From NCBI RefSeq assembly GCF_900111585.1, contig NZ_FOHI01000004.1, forward strand, positions 248,001-312,000: a stretch of 64,000 nucleotides of DNA. The letters run 5' to 3'. A program made the position numbers and the translations under genes. Position 1 is the stretch's first letter, and each line of letters begins with the position of its first letter. This stretch comes from Nitrosospira multiformis. GTDB lineage: Bacteria; Pseudomonadota; Gammaproteobacteria; Burkholderiales; Nitrosomonadaceae. This document shows positions 25,594 to 35,851 of the stretch, piece after piece. The notes beneath the pieces were generated by a model, which had not been told where the DNA came from, did not search any database, and worked only from the letters and a program-made list of their open reading frames with translations.

Positions 25594-27681
25594 CTATCTC
25601 ACCGCTCTTGGCAGCTTTCCCCGGAATTTCGCCGCGCCCGCCCCTTTCTCATCCTCGGGTTCCACAAATCCTACAAAGAGCTTGTTTTTTAATTTTTTTA
25701 ATTCATCCCGATATTCCGCCGCCTTCTCGAATTCGAGATTTTTTGCTGCCTCGTGCATCTGTTTTTCCAGTGACTTGATTTCTTTTGCCAACTGCGTCTC
25801 GCTCATGGCTTCATACCGCGCCTGCGTTTGCGCTGCCTTAAGCTGCTGCTGGGCTGTTTCCATGCTGTAAACACCGTCAATCAGGTCCTTGACGCGCTTA
25901 TGCACGCTTCGCGGCGTAATACCATGTGCCTGATTGAACAGGATCTGCCTGTTGCGCCGTCGCTCGGTCTCATCCATTGCACGCCGCATGGAGTCAGTAA
26001 TCCTGTCCGCATAAAGAAGTGCAGTGCCATTGATGTGACGCGCTGCACGACCGATAGTCTGTATCAATGAACGCTCTGAACGAAGAAAGCCCTCCTTGTC
26101 CGCATCCAGTATGGCTACCAGCGACACCTCCGGCATATCCAGCCCCTCACGCAACAGATTGATGCCGACCAGTACATCGAATTTTCCCAGTCTCAGGTCA
26201 CGCACAATCTCTACCCTTTCCACCGTATCGATATCGGAATGCAGATACCGCACTCTGATTCCGTGGTCGGCAAAATAGTCGGTCAGGTCCTCGGCCATAC
26301 GTTTGGTGAGCGTCGTTACCAGCACCCGCTCATCCTTTGCTGTACGCAGCCTTACTTCCGACATCAGATCGTCCACCTGAGTGCTGGCCGGTCTAACTTC
26401 GATCTGCGGGTCTACGAGACCTGTGGGCCGCACCACCTGCTCGACAACCTGTCCGCTGTGTATCTTTTCGAACTCCGCCGGCGTCGCGGATACAAACACC
26501 GTTTGCGGCATGATTTTCCTGAATTCATCGAACCGGAGGGGACGGTTATCCAGCGCTGAAGGCAGGCGAAACCCATAATCGACAAGATTTTCCTTGCGAG
26601 CCCGATCACCCTTGTACATTCCTCCGACTTGCGGAACCGTCACGTGGCTCTCATCGATCACCATCAGCGTTCGGGGTGGGAGGTAATCCATCAAGGTGGG
26701 CGGCGGCTCCCCCGGTTTTTTTCCCGACAAATGGCGCGAATAGTTCTCGATGCCTTTGCAGAAACCCAGTTCGTTGAGCATTTCCAGATCGAAACGGGTG
26801 CGTTGTTCGATGCGCTGCAGCTCCACCAGCTTGTTGTGCTGATGGAAAAAATCCATGCGTTCCCTCAACTCGGTCTTGATTGTCTCAATGGCGCGCAAGG
26901 TGGTGCTCCTTGGCGTCACGTAATGGCTGGAAGGATAAACGGTATAGCGCGATACCTTTCTCGAGGTGCGACCGGTAAGAGGATCGAACAATGTCATGCT
27001 TTCCACCTCGTCATCAAACAGGGAAACACGCACGGCGGTTTCCGAGCTTTCCGCGGGAAAGATGTCGAGCACATCTCCCCTCACCCGGAAGGTTCCCCGG
27101 CTGAACTCGAATTCATTACGCTCGTACTGCATTTCTGTCAAACGCTGTATTGCCTGCCTTTGCGTGATCTTTTCATGCTCCCGCAGATGGAGGATCATTC
27201 CGTGATAATCTACAGGATCGCCTATCCCATAGATGCACGACACCGTGGCGACGATGATGGCGTCGTCCCGCTCGAGCAGCGCCTTGGTAGCGGACAGGCG
27301 CATCTGCTCGATATGCTCGTTGATTGCGGAATCTTTCTCGATAAAAAGGTCCCGCGACGGGACATACGCTTCCGGCTGATAATAGTCGTAATACGATACA
27401 AAGTACTCGACGGCATTTTCCGGGAAAAACTCCCGCATTTCCGCATACAACTGCGCCGCCAGAGTCTTGTTTGGCGCCATGATAATCGCGGGACGTCCCA
27501 GCCGCGCAATGACATTGGCCATCGTAAAGGTCTTGCCGGAGCCCGTCACTCCCAGCAGTGTCTGGAATGCCAGCCCGTCCTCTATTCCCTCCACCAGTTT
27601 TTCGATCGCTGAAGACTGATCGCCTGCGGGCTGAAATAACTGGTTGAGCTTATAAGGGCTATTGGGAAAGGTAATAATCAC
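25594..27681 (-). CDS. uvrB: UvrABC system protein B (excision repair)
   Basis: 695 residues, close to the usual length. Damage-verification helicase-like subunit of nucleotide excision repair. Walker A GVTGSGKT is at residues 44-51, the DNA-wedging beta-hairpin in [20 protein letters not shown] (about 95-114), the DESH box near 338, then SATP, GRAARH near 545, and a C-terminal UVR domain (about 640-675) that contacts UvrC. Single gene, divergent from the aminotransferase. Confidence 0.98.
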   Translation of the reverse strand: MIITFPNSPYKLNQLFQPAGDQSSAIEKLVEGIEDGLAFQTLLGVTGSGKTFTMANVIARLGRPAIIMAPNKTLAAQLYAEMREFFPENAVEYFVSYYDYYQPEAYVPSRDLFIEKDSAINEHIEQMRLSATKALLERDDAIIVATVSCIYGIGDPVDYHGMILHLREHEKITQRQAIQRLTEMQYERNEFEFSRGTFRVRGDVLDIFPAESSETAVRVSLFDDEVESMTLFDPLTGRTSRKVSRYTVYPSSHYVTPRSTTLRAIETIKTELRERMDFFHQHNKLVELQRIEQRTRFDLEMLNELGFCKGIENYSRHLSGKKPGEPPPTLMDYLPPRTLMVIDESHVTVPQVGGMYKGDRARKENLVDYGFRLPSALDNRPLRFDEFRKIMPQTVFVSATPAEFEKIHSGQVVEQVVRPTGLVDPQIEVRPASTQVDDLMSEVRLRTAKDERVLVTTLTKRMAEDLTDYFADHGIRVRYLHSDIDTVERVEIVRDLRLGKFDVLVGINLLREGLDMPEVSLVAILDADKEGFLRSERSLIQTIGRAARHINGTALLYADRITDSMRRAMDETERRRNRQILFNQAHGITPRSVHKRVKDLIDGVYSMETAQQQLKAAQTQARYEAMSETQLAKEIKSLEKQMHEAAKNLEFEKAAEYRDELKKLKNKLFVGFVEPEDEKGAGAAKFRGKLPRAVR

Positions 27682-28013
27682 GGGTATAATCCAAATCCAT
27701 CGTTGTCTACGGTTTTTCAGTTAATTCCATGACTTGCAGCATTGCTTCTGCTTCGGCTGACTCCTCGTCAAACTGGAGAAGTGGATTGCGTATTTTTCGC
27801 AAGTATGCGCGATGCAGTCGGTCAGATGGAGCTATCCGGGGATTGCAAGAGAGAACCGGTTACCCCGCTCCACTTCATCATGTTTCAAATCTCAAGCCTC
27901 ATCAAAAGGCAGGCGTTTTTCCATCTCCTCCAACCACCGCATGTAGCATCACCCGCGACTTGATGGCTGATTTTATCACGCAGCACAAGTGCCATTAGCA
28001 TAAGGACATTATT
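27682..28013. other. Divergent intergenic region between uvrB and the aminotransferase
   Basis: 332 bases. Short open frames are present but show no ribosome binding site or family features. It should carry both promoters; no LexA-type box was noticed. Confidence 0.4.
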
Positions 28014-29207
28014 GTGGAACTCTCAAAGCGCGTTCAGGCCATCAAGCCCTCCCCTACTCTGGCTGTCACTGCCCGAGCCGCACGCCTGAAAGCGGAAGGC
28101 AAGGATATTATCGGACTGGGCGCTGGCGAGCCCGATTTCGATACCCCCCAGCACATCAAGGATGCTGCGGTTGCCGCGATTCACCGCGGTTTTACGAAAT
28201 ATACGGCTGTTGGTGGAACACCCGCCCTCAAGAATGCGATCATCGCCAAGTTCAAGCGCGAAAATGGCTTCGACTATACTGCGGGACAAATTCTGGTTTC
28301 GTGCGGAGGCAAGCAAAGCTTTTTCAATCTCACACTGTCTGTCATCAATCCTGGGGATGAGGTCATCATACCGGCGCCCTACTGGGTCTCTTATCCTGAC
28401 ATCGTCCTGATCGCCGAAGGCAAGCCAGTCATTGTCGAGGCGGGTATCGAGCAGGGTTTCAAAATTACAGCGGCTCAGCTTGAGAAAGCCATTACACCGA
28501 AAACCCGGATGTTCGTCATCAACAGCCCCAGTAATCCCTCTGGCGGTGTCTACACGCTGGACGAACTCAAGGCATTGGGAGAAGTTCTACTCAGGCATCC
28601 CCATATCCTGATTGCCACGGATGACATGTACGAGCATATCCTGCTATCGGAGGGCAAGTTCGTCAATATTCTGAATGCATGTCCAGGCCTCTATCCCCGC
28701 ACAGTGGTGCTTAACGGGGTTTCGAAGGCATATGCCATGACAGGCTGGCGAATCGGTTATTGCGCAGGTCCCGCTCACATCATCACCGCAATGGAGAATG
28801 TCCAGTCGCAGAGCACTTCAAACCCTGCCTCTATTTCCCAGGTGGCGGCTGAAACAGCGCTGAATGGCGATCAATCCTGTATCACACCAATGGTGGAAGC
28901 GTTCCGGCAGCGGAACCGTTTCGTGACTGATGCCCTCAATGGTATCGCCGGCATCCGTTGCCTGCTGTCCGAGGGAGCATTCTACGCATTTGCCGATGCA
29001 CGGGAAGCAATTGCACGTTTGCACGGTAACGGGATGATCAAGGATGGCAGCGATATCGCCTTTAGCGAATATCTGCTGGAACAGGGGGGTGTCGCGGTGG
29101 TGCCAGGCTCCGCTTTTGGGAGTGAAGGCTACATCAGGCTCTCCTTTGCCACCGCAATGTCCAACCTGGAGGGCGCGCTAGGACGCATGGCAAAGCTGCT
29201 GGGCTGA
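28014..29207 (+). CDS. Class I pyridoxal-phosphate aminotransferase (aspartate aminotransferase type)
   Basis: 397 residues, class Ib AspB-like. GAGEPDFDTPQHI (about 37-49), NSPSNPSGGVYT (about 172), the PLP-binding Lys in NGVSKAYAMTGWRIGY (about residue 238-242) and the final RLSFATAMSNLEGAL are all present. It moves amino groups between aspartate (or a related amino acid) and 2-oxoglutarate. The start is GTG at 28014, with AAGGA upstream. Prephenate or other substrates cannot be excluded. Confidence 0.93.
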   Translation: MELSKRVQAIKPSPTLAVTARAARLKAEGKDIIGLGAGEPDFDTPQHIKDAAVAAIHRGFTKYTAVGGTPALKNAIIAKFKRENGFDYTAGQILVSCGGKQSFFNLTLSVINPGDEVIIPAPYWVSYPDIVLIAEGKPVIVEAGIEQGFKITAAQLEKAITPKTRMFVINSPSNPSGGVYTLDELKALGEVLLRHPHILIATDDMYEHILLSEGKFVNILNACPGLYPRTVVLNGVSKAYAMTGWRIGYCAGPAHIITAMENVQSQSTSNPASISQVAAETALNGDQSCITPMVEAFRQRNRFVTDALNGIAGIRCLLSEGAFYAFADAREAIARLHGNGMIKDGSDIAFSEYLLEQGGVAVVPGSAFGSEGYIRLSFATAMSNLEGALGRMAKLLG

Positions 29208-29254
29208 AAATCTTCCACACTTGAATGTGACCTTCCGCCCCGCCCGAAGTTTTC

Positions 29255-30343
29255 TTACCAATAACCGGGTGGAATCATGTAAAGCCCCGTGTCCCACGCC
29301 CACTGGCGAACAGGATTCTCGGTCATCGCGTCCCTGTCATCCGGCTGCGCCTTCCAGTGGAAATCACACACGCTCCCGTTATGTCCCACGAAGGTATGCA
29401 GACCCCCATTCGCCACTCCTACGAAGAATGGCGCATTTTCCAGTTTTTCCAGTAACGCCTCAGTTTTGCTGTCCGGCGTTACCCCCCGGTAACCGGAAAC
29501 GACTGCATCGCAGCGAACGCCGGTAGATCCGGAAACTGGAGACTTCCAGATGCGCGCACCCGCCTTTGCCATGTTCAGAGCCCCGAGTTTCTCGCGCTCA
29601 TCCGCAGCAGAAAGGTCTTCGGCTGTGCGCGGGCTATAAAACACGGCGCTCCACCCATCCTCTTGCAGTTCTTCACAAAGGACAGTACCGCGCAAATCTG
29701 CCCCCTTTACCCGGGCGTTTATTTCTGCAAAACGCGCCCCATGACCCGCCCCTTCATAGGCTGCCTTCACATTCTCCATCACCCATCCAATACACGAACT
29801 TTCACGCAGGCGTGTTTCCCCTCCTGAGGGTTTTTCTATCGTGATGTATCCCGGTTCAATCGATCCCATTCGCCAGTTGCCCATGCTCATGGCGTCAATC
29901 TGTGTCCGCAGCCCAGCCTGGTCTCCTCTTAGAATGTCGTCATGGAACTGGGAATGGTCCCCATAATACAAGCCGATGCCCGTGCGTTCGATCGCCGTTT
30001 TATGCGCGTTGCTATTGTTCGTGATACTCCTGTCACCCAGTTCCGCAAGCATCTTCCAGTTTATCGGCTCACCCGTCGCCGGCTCAGTGCCTCTTGTTCC
30101 GGCAAACAACCACTCGGCAATCGCCACGGCGGGAGGATCGGAAATGGTATTGACATTCCCGTCGTGATCATAGTTGTCGATAATTTCCCAGAGTCTCTCG
30201 AGGTTTGGAAGACTGCCCTCCATCATCTCGTCAGCCGGCAATCCTCTCAGGTTCAGATCCGGGTAGGACTGCCTCAACGCGCTGGTGTTGATCAATTTTC
30301 CCTTGAGGCGATTAATAAAAGTGGCATGATCGAGCGTGGTCAT
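29255..30343 (-). CDS. Unknown 362-residue protein with Cys/His motifs
   Basis: No family recognised. Visible features: an acidic DNYDHDGNVNTI loop (about residue 56-67), a cysteine at a helix start (RESSCIGWVMENVKAAYEG, about 182), a second cysteine (TVLCEEL, about 218), and a C-terminal GLHTFVGHNGSVCDFHW block (about 318-334), ending WDTGLYMIPPGYW. A Cys at a helix start followed far downstream by His on a strand is the layout of papain/NlpC-like hydrolases; this is a structural guess only. AGGGGG precedes the ATG. No signal peptide. It is a single gene, convergent with the aminotransferase. Confidence 0.6.
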   Translation of the reverse strand: MTTLDHATFINRLKGKLINTSALRQSYPDLNLRGLPADEMMEGSLPNLERLWEIIDNYDHDGNVNTISDPPAVAIAEWLFAGTRGTEPATGEPINWKMLAELGDRSITNNSNAHKTAIERTGIGLYYGDHSQFHDDILRGDQAGLRTQIDAMSMGNWRMGSIEPGYITIEKPSGGETRLRESSCIGWVMENVKAAYEGAGHGARFAEINARVKGADLRGTVLCEELQEDGWSAVFYSPRTAEDLSAADEREKLGALNMAKAGARIWKSPVSGSTGVRCDAVVSGYRGVTPDSKTEALLEKLENAPFFVGVANGGLHTFVGHNGSVCDFHWKAQPDDRDAMTENPVRQWAWDTGLYMIPPGYW

Positions 30344-30570
30344 TTTTCCCCCTAATTGACACGAACGCCTACCGATTCTGGCGACGACGTCATTGATTCA
30401 TTTCTGCTTTCCGTTTTTTTAATTTAGCAGCAGATAAGGAAAATTCAATCCACAAGGTTGACGTGGAAAGTTGCACATTATAGATTGGCGGCATGTCCGA
30501 ATTTTTTACCCTCTCTTTGACGTGAGATTTCAATAATTGATGCGCCAATGATTATTAAAAGGAGCTTAAA

Positions 30571-31257
30571 TTGAAAGTAGCTCGCACAACGCTGATAAAG
30601 CGCTTTATAGCTTCAATCACCGCCGGTATGGCCACGCTGGCGCCCGTTTCTGACACCGGGGCAGCGCTTTTCTCGGTAAGCGCGGTCATACAGGAGCAGA
30701 TCGGTTTTGATGCTGGATGCGCCTCCCATATGGGAGGCGCAATCTCCGGCAGTGGAATTTCGTCTTTCGGCGCGGTTTCCCTCGCAGCCAAGGACTGCAT
30801 CACGCCCGCCGCAGATTTCAGTTATTTTTCCTTTCAAGGAAAGATGACATTTGCCTTTTTCGGTGGAGATCAAATTTTTGCCGATTACTGGGGGCAGTTC
30901 GTTCCTTCCAGCCCATCCATATTTACGTTAAAGACCTCCTTCTTCGATATAACAGGGGGAACAGGACGCTTCCAGAACGCAGATGGAGGTGAAAATCTAG
31001 GAAGGCTATACGGAACAGAAGTTATCTCCTCAGACTTCTCAAGCGGCTGGGGTCTTATCCAAGTTACAGGAGATATAACCGGTTTGAAGAAAAGCAAGAA
31101 AGGAACGGAATCAAGTCTCGAACTTCTCGATCTTGCAGACCCTGCCGATGGAAACGTTATCGTTGCAATCAACGAGCTTCCGGAATCAGATTCCCTGGCC
31201 CTGCTCGGTATCGGTCTTGCCAGCCTTGCCTTCGTTCGTCGTAAGGTAAACCGCTGA
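30571..31257 (+). CDS. PEP-CTERM-like secreted protein
   Basis: 228 residues starting at TTG 30571, placed by AAAAGGAGC just upstream. Signal peptide (about 1-31), a beta-rich body, and a C-terminal sorting-like signal ELPESDSLALLGIGLASLAF, then RRK. This follows the PEP-CTERM plan but with PES instead of PEP. It is probably exported and processed by exosortase like the protein at 3708-4847. Body of unknown function. Its stop is 2 bases from the convergent fliR stop. Confidence 0.72.
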   Translation: MKVARTTLIKRFIASITAGMATLAPVSDTGAALFSVSAVIQEQIGFDAGCASHMGGAISGSGISSFGAVSLAAKDCITPAADFSYFSFQGKMTFAFFGGDQIFADYWGQFVPSSPSIFTLKTSFFDITGGTGRFQNADGGENLGRLYGTEVISSDFSSGWGLIQVTGDITGLKKSKKGTESSLELLDLADPADGNVIVAINELPESDSLALLGIGLASLAFVRRKVNR

Positions 31258-31259
31258 GT

Positions 31260-32042
31260 TCAACGGGCGTTTTGCGCCACCTCCAGCATCGTTTGCAATC
31301 CTTCAGTGATCAATCGCTCGAGCACCGGGGTAAAGTGCGGAAGCGACAGCATGAGCCCTGACATTCCAACCGTCAGGGTAATCGGAAAACCTACCGCGAA
31401 GATGTTCAGTTGGGGCGACGCGCGGGTCAGAATGCCCAGCGCGAGGTTGACAATCAATAATGCCGCGACCACCGGCAACGCAAGTTGCAGGCCGACGCTA
31501 AAAATAATACTCCCCCACTCCGCCAGCCTTTTCCATCCCATATTTGAAAAGGGTTCGGTGGAGATCGGGAAGGCGTTGAAGCTGTCGATCAGCGCAGACA
31601 GCATCAACAGATGGCCGTTGAATGATAAAAATGCGAGCGTTCCCAGCAGGCCCAGGAAACGCCCCAGAACAAGACTGCTGCCATCGCTGTGAGGCGTAAA
31701 AAACGTAGCAAATCCCAGACCCATCTGCAAGCCTGCAATTTCTCCCGCCAATTCAATCGCACTAAAGATGATGCGCATGGCAAAGCCCATTGCCAGTCCG
31801 ATCATGATCTGCTGACCGAGAACCAGCAGGCCGGGAGCCGATGCCAACTCGATATTTGGCATGGGTTCGAGGGTGGGCGCCACGACCAGCGCGACGAGGA
31901 TACCCAATCCCACTTTCACCCTGACAGGAACTGCAAGATTTCCCAATACCGGAGCTACCGAAAGGAGCGCCAGAATACGGGCAGCAGGCCAGAAAAAGGA
32001 AATGAGCCACGCATTGAGATCGGCCGAGTTGAGCGTGATCAT
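31260..32042 (-). CDS. fliR: Flagellar export gate protein FliR
   Basis: A 260-residue multi-spanning membrane protein of the flagellar type III export gate (FliPQR). Typical segments: WPAARILALLSVAPVLGNLAVPVRVKVGLG, EIAGLQMGLGFATFF and the central FNGHLLMLSALIDSFNAFPI. It is the last gene of the fliF-fliR run. The 113-base gap after fliQ is larger than elsewhere in the operon, and no clear ribosome binding site precedes the ATG. Confidence 0.95.
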   Translation of the reverse strand: MITLNSADLNAWLISFFWPAARILALLSVAPVLGNLAVPVRVKVGLGILVALVVAPTLEPMPNIELASAPGLLVLGQQIMIGLAMGFAMRIIFSAIELAGEIAGLQMGLGFATFFTPHSDGSSLVLGRFLGLLGTLAFLSFNGHLLMLSALIDSFNAFPISTEPFSNMGWKRLAEWGSIIFSVGLQLALPVVAALLIVNLALGILTRASPQLNIFAVGFPITLTVGMSGLMLSLPHFTPVLERLITEGLQTMLEVAQNAR

Positions 32043-32155
32043 TTAACAATAATGGAATTCTGCTTTATCCCCCCGGTCCAGGAAGTGTTGGAGGCGGGGT
32101 GTGACAAGCAAGATGCCGCTCTCGTCTGTCTTTTTCGGGATAGTCCTGACAACAA

Positions 32156-32425
32156 CTATCCGATCACTCCGGGAATTCCTTCCAGCACCTGCCTCATATA
32201 GTCGAGCAGCACCGAAAGCATCCACGGTCCTGCAAACACCAGCATGGCAAACAGGACCACGAGTTTGGGAATGAAAGACAGAGTCATCTCATTGATCTGG
32301 GTGGCAGCCTGAAAGATGCTGACCAGTAGTCCGGTGACGAGTGCAGCCAGTAACAAGGGAGCGGAAACCATCAATGTAACTTCCATTGCTTTTTGGCCGA
32401 GTGTCATTACGCTTTCAGGTGTCAT
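32156..32425 (-). CDS. fliQ: Flagellar export gate protein FliQ
   Basis: 89 residues with two transmembrane hairpin helices, the family's exact size. MTPESVMTLGQKAMEVTLMV and FQAATQINEMTLSFIPKL are diagnostic. With FliP and FliR it forms the helical export pore. It begins 45 bases past fliP. Confidence 0.95.
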   Translation of the reverse strand: MTPESVMTLGQKAMEVTLMVSAPLLLAALVTGLLVSIFQAATQINEMTLSFIPKLVVLFAMLVFAGPWMLSVLLDYMRQVLEGIPGVIG

Positions 32426-32470
32426 GGTTCTTTTCCATCATCTCGTCCAGTGGATAAATATGTTGCATCC

Positions 32471-33259
32471 TTAATAAAAGCTCTCTGCCAGCGAGCCGAT
32501 CAGCATATGCCATCCATCGACCAGCACGAAGAGCATGATCTTGAAAGGCAGTGCAACGAGAGCTGGCGATACCATCATCATTCCCATCGACATGAGCACC
32601 GATGCCACGACCATGTCAATGATCAGAAAAGGAATGAATACTGCGAAGCCGATTTGAAATGCGGTTTTCAACTCACTGGTAACAAAGGCCGGAACAAGCA
32701 CCCGAAGGGATACTTCTTCCGGTCCGTTCAACTGAGGTCTACCCGAGAGTTTGACGAACAGCGCAAGATCGGTCTCCCGAGTTTGTTTCAGCATGAAAGC
32801 CTTGAGCGGCACGGCGCCCTTCTCCAATGCCTGCTCCATCGTCATCCTGTTTTCCACATAAGGTTGGTATGCGTCCTGATAAATCTTGTCGAATACCGGA
32901 CTCATGACGAAAAAAGTCAGGAACAGCGCCAATCCGACGAGCACCTGGTTGGGTGGCGAGGATTGGGTGCCAAGGGCCTGCCGCAGCAGCGAAAGGACAA
33001 TGATGACGCGGGTAAAACCCGTCATCATCAGGAGCACCGCTGGCAGAAATGTCAGTGATGTGAGCAGCAGCAGTGTTTGCAGGCTCAATGAATAAGTTTG
33101 TCCACCACGGGGTGCAGGCGTGCTGCTAAAGGCAGGAAATCCTCCCTTTGCCTGTGCCAGCGCGACCACAGGCGTAGTCAGCAATAGGGCTGCGACCATG
33201 ATCCCGTAGGCAATATGTATGCTGGATCGGGATTTTTTATCTGACATGCTATTCACCAT
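32471..33259 (-). CDS. fliP: Flagellar export gate protein FliP
   Basis: 262 residues with a cleavable signal peptide (ending VVALAQA near residue 36). The conserved core [46 protein letters not shown] and [16 protein letters not shown] follows. It is the pentameric part of the export pore. The ATG at 33259 overlaps the end of fliO; an in-frame ATG at 33247 is an equally possible start. Confidence 0.95.
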   Translation of the reverse strand: MVNSMSDKKSRSSIHIAYGIMVAALLLTTPVVALAQAKGGFPAFSSTPAPRGGQTYSLSLQTLLLLTSLTFLPAVLLMMTGFTRVIIVLSLLRQALGTQSSPPNQVLVGLALFLTFFVMSPVFDKIYQDAYQPYVENRMTMEQALEKGAVPLKAFMLKQTRETDLALFVKLSGRPQLNGPEEVSLRVLVPAFVTSELKTAFQIGFAVFIPFLIIDMVVASVLMSMGMMMVSPALVALPFKIMLFVLVDGWHMLIGSLAESFY

Positions 33260-33728
33260 GCTTTTCTGCCAACCGCTTCAGCCAGCCTGAAAAATTCGAA
33301 TCTTTTCCAACATGCCCCGGCGTCCCGGAGACATGGAGCGTGCTTGCGCCAATGTCGCCTTTGGGCATGCTATGCAATACCGTTACGTGTCCGGGTGCGA
33401 CACCAACGACAAGCCAGGTTTCGGCCACTTCGACCACAACGACGCGCTCGCGTTGTCCCACCGCCGATCCCCCGATTATCCGGACCACCCCTGCCTGACC
33501 CCTGTATACTCCACCCATGCGCTTGAGCAGCCATGCGCAACCTGCGATCACAGCGAGCACTACTCCCAACCCGAGCATGACCTGCAAGGGACTGCCACTG
33601 GAAGTAACTGTGCTGTCGCTCGCCCCAATCGCCATGGCCGGTGAGGCGAAATGCCAGAGCGCTGCCGCTAAAAGAGGATTACGGAGCACCGCTTGAAGCA
33701 AAAACGGGTTCTGATGTTTTCTTTTCAC
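33249..33728 (-). CDS. fliO: Flagellar protein FliO
   Basis: 159 residues. An N-terminal signal-like segment is followed by the single membrane helix [22 protein letters not shown] cytoplasmic domain follows with [23 protein letters not shown], typical of FliO. It helps assemble FliP. The gene starts 2 bases after the fliN stop and overlaps fliP. Confidence 0.9.
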   Translation of the reverse strand: MKRKHQNPFLLQAVLRNPLLAAALWHFASPAMAIGASDSTVTSSGSPLQVMLGLGVVLAVIAGCAWLLKRMGGVYRGQAGVVRIIGGSAVGQRERVVVVEVAETWLVVGVAPGHVTVLHSMPKGDIGASTLHVSGTPGHVGKDSNFSGWLKRLAEKHGE

Positions 33729-33730
33729 GA

Positions 33731-34186
33731 TTAGCGGTTTAATTTGCGTATCCGTTCACTCGGCTTGATGATATCGGTCAGGCGTATACCAAACTTCTCA
33801 TTGACCACGACAACTTCGCCCTGGGCAATCAGGTAGCCGTTCACCAGAACATCCATTGGCTCCCCTGCCAGCCCATCCAGTTCCACCACCGAACCCTGTG
33901 CCAACTGCAGCAGGTTCTTGATGGCGATTTTGGTGCGTCCCAATTGCACTGTGAGTTGAACCGGTATATCCATGATCATGTCAATATCGTTCTGGACCTG
34001 CACCTTTTGCGCGTCCTGGAATTGCTCGAATATCTGTCCCGCGCCAGTCTCCCCGGCCGCAATTGTCTCATCCTGGTCCGCCCGCGTTCGAGCGGTGGAA
34101 TTGGCTGGTGTTACAGACACTTTCATCTCCTCAGTCTTATTTACAAAGGGCCGCCTGGACAGATCGCGGCGTTCAACTTCACTCAT
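33731..34186 (-). CDS. fliN: Flagellar motor switch protein FliN
   Basis: 151 residues. The C-terminal SpoA domain (about 75-150) carries IPVQLTVQLGRTKIAIKNLLQL, GEPMDVLVNGYLIAQGEVVVV and KFGIRLTDII, the standard FliN pattern. The N-terminal half is a charged linker. It forms the base of the C-ring with FliM. ATGA overlap with the fliM stop at 34183-34186. Confidence 0.96.
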   Translation of the reverse strand: MSEVERRDLSRRPFVNKTEEMKVSVTPANSTARTRADQDETIAAGETGAGQIFEQFQDAQKVQVQNDIDMIMDIPVQLTVQLGRTKIAIKNLLQLAQGSVVELDGLAGEPMDVLVNGYLIAQGEVVVVNEKFGIRLTDIIKPSERIRKLNR

Positions 34187-35160
34187 TCACTGCTCCCGGA
34201 AGCGAGCATTTTCTCCATACGCAAGGCGTAGCGGCCATTCGAAATTCCATACTTGCATTCCATGACCGGCACCCCATCCACGCTTGCAGTAACGAATTCC
34301 GGAATATCCAGGGGAATAACGTCCCCAACCTTCATATTCAGGATCTGATCGAGCCTGACCTGGGCATGCGTCAGATTTACCAGTAGCGTCACCTCAGCGG
34401 ACTGTACCTGTTTCGACAGTCGACCAACCCAGCGTTTATCCACTTCCAAGGCTTCGCCTTGCACACTGCTCGACAGCAGATCGCGGATCGGTTCGAGAAT
34501 GGAATAGGGCATACAGATGTGCATTTCTCCAATCACGGAACCAAAATTAACCTCGAAGGTGGTTGCAACCACCACTTCATTGGGTGTCGCCACATTGGCA
34601 AACTGGGTATTCGTCTCTGCCCGCACGTATTCGAATTCAATCGGATAAACCGGATTCCACGATTTGCCATAGCTGTCGAAGACCAGGTTGAGTAAGCGCT
34701 GGATAATGCGCTGCTCCGTCTGGGTAAAGTCGCGGCCTTCTGTCTTGGGAAGAAAGCGCCCATCTCCACCAAACAGGCTGTCAACCACCAGAAATACCAG
34801 TGTGGGGTCGAATACAAACAGCGAAGTGCCGCGTAAAGGTTTTATATGCACGAGATTCAGGTTGCTTGGCACCGCAAGGTTATGCACGAATTCACTGAAT
34901 TTGATAACCCTTACCGGTCCCGCAGTGACATTTGCGCTGCGACGCATGAAATTGAACAGTCCGAGACGCAGGAGGCGCGCAAAACGCTCATTGATGATTT
35001 CGAGGGTGGGCATGCGCCCCCGTACGATGCGCTCCTGTGTCGCCAGGTTGTAGGGGCGAAAACCGGGATTAGCCGTACTCTGTTCGATTGTCGTGGATCC
35101 ACTGCTCACTCCCCTGAGAAGAGCATCCACCTCCTCACGCGAAAGGAAGTCCTCTCTCAT
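34183..35160 (-). CDS. fliM: Flagellar motor switch protein FliM
   Basis: 325 residues. The N-terminal FLSREEVDALLRGV is the CheY-P-binding segment. The middle domain (about 45-230) has the NERFARLLRLGLFNFMRR and GTSLFVFDP, FGGDGRF motifs, and the C-terminus is a SpoA domain similar to FliN. It switches rotor direction. The gene begins 4 bases after the fliL stop. Confidence 0.97.
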   Translation of the reverse strand: MREDFLSREEVDALLRGVSSGSTTIEQSTANPGFRPYNLATQERIVRGRMPTLEIINERFARLLRLGLFNFMRRSANVTAGPVRVIKFSEFVHNLAVPSNLNLVHIKPLRGTSLFVFDPTLVFLVVDSLFGGDGRFLPKTEGRDFTQTEQRIIQRLLNLVFDSYGKSWNPVYPIEFEYVRAETNTQFANVATPNEVVVATTFEVNFGSVIGEMHICMPYSILEPIRDLLSSSVQGEALEVDKRWVGRLSKQVQSAEVTLLVNLTHAQVRLDQILNMKVGDVIPLDIPEFVTASVDGVPVMECKYGISNGRYALRMEKMLASGSSE

Positions 35161-35164
35161 GGAG

Positions 35165-35665
35165 CTACTGAATCACGAAAGAAGTAAAAAGCACGTTCTC
35201 AACCGATCCTGTCACACGCTCCTCGCTGAACTGGTGATTTATCTCGGCAGTGAGTTCAGAGGCAAGCTTCTTTTTTCCCTCGGTACTCGAAATCTGCGTG
35301 GCTGTCTTGCCCGAAAGTAACAGCAGCACGCGGTTGCGTACTTCCGGCATATGCAATTTGACTAAATCCACCACACTTTCGTCTTCGACCTTCAAGGTAA
35401 GATTGGTTTGGAGATGCTGCTCGCTGTGCTCCGGCTGGAGATTGACAGTAAAGGTTTCCAGATTGAGAAACACAGGAGGTTTAGGCTTCGGCAGCGCGCC
35501 TGTCCCATTGTAGACCTGGCTGAAATACCATCCTGCACCGCCGCCTCCTGCTCCCAGTAATAGGGCGCACGCCGTGATAATCAGAACGAGCCTGCCTTTC
35601 CCGGATTTCTGCTCCAATTTTACTTCCCTCGGATCTTTACTTTGCTTATTTGGTCTGACTGCCAT
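35165..35665 (-). CDS. fliL: Flagellar basal body protein FliL
   Basis: 166 residues. A basic cytoplasmic N-terminus, one membrane helix (about 27-49, LVLIITACALLLGAGGGGAG) and a periplasmic domain with FLNLETFTVNL and the C-terminal NVLFTSFVIQ. It supports stator function. A 186-base gap separates it from fliK, so a local promoter is possible; none was clear. Confidence 0.94.
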   Translation of the reverse strand: MAVRPNKQSKDPREVKLEQKSGKGRLVLIITACALLLGAGGGGAGWYFSQVYNGTGALPKPKPPVFLNLETFTVNLQPEHSEQHLQTNLTLKVEDESVVDLVKLHMPEVRNRVLLLLSGKTATQISSTEGKKKLASELTAEINHQFSEERVTGSVENVLFTSFVIQ

Positions 35666-35851
35666 GTTTGTGCTCTGTTAGCCGTTTTACGCTTGCGCAG
35701 GAGGCATTATTGAACTGATGCCCCGCCTTCAATGTGAGAAACAAACGGGAAAAAACAGGTTATCTCGAAATTTGGAGATTGGGAGATTGCAGTCTTCGAC
35801 GTCACGAACAGAAATTCTCTATACCTGGCTTGGTTACAAACCGCACCCAAA

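Noticed and set aside
26629-27612. 327-codon plus-strand open frame opposite uvrB
   Set aside because: Antisense shadow of a highly conserved gene; its residues show no known family.
27729-27998. Short frames between uvrB and the aminotransferase
   Set aside because: No ribosome binding site and no recognisable domain; a faint MoaD-like start (FFASMRDAVG) is too short to support.
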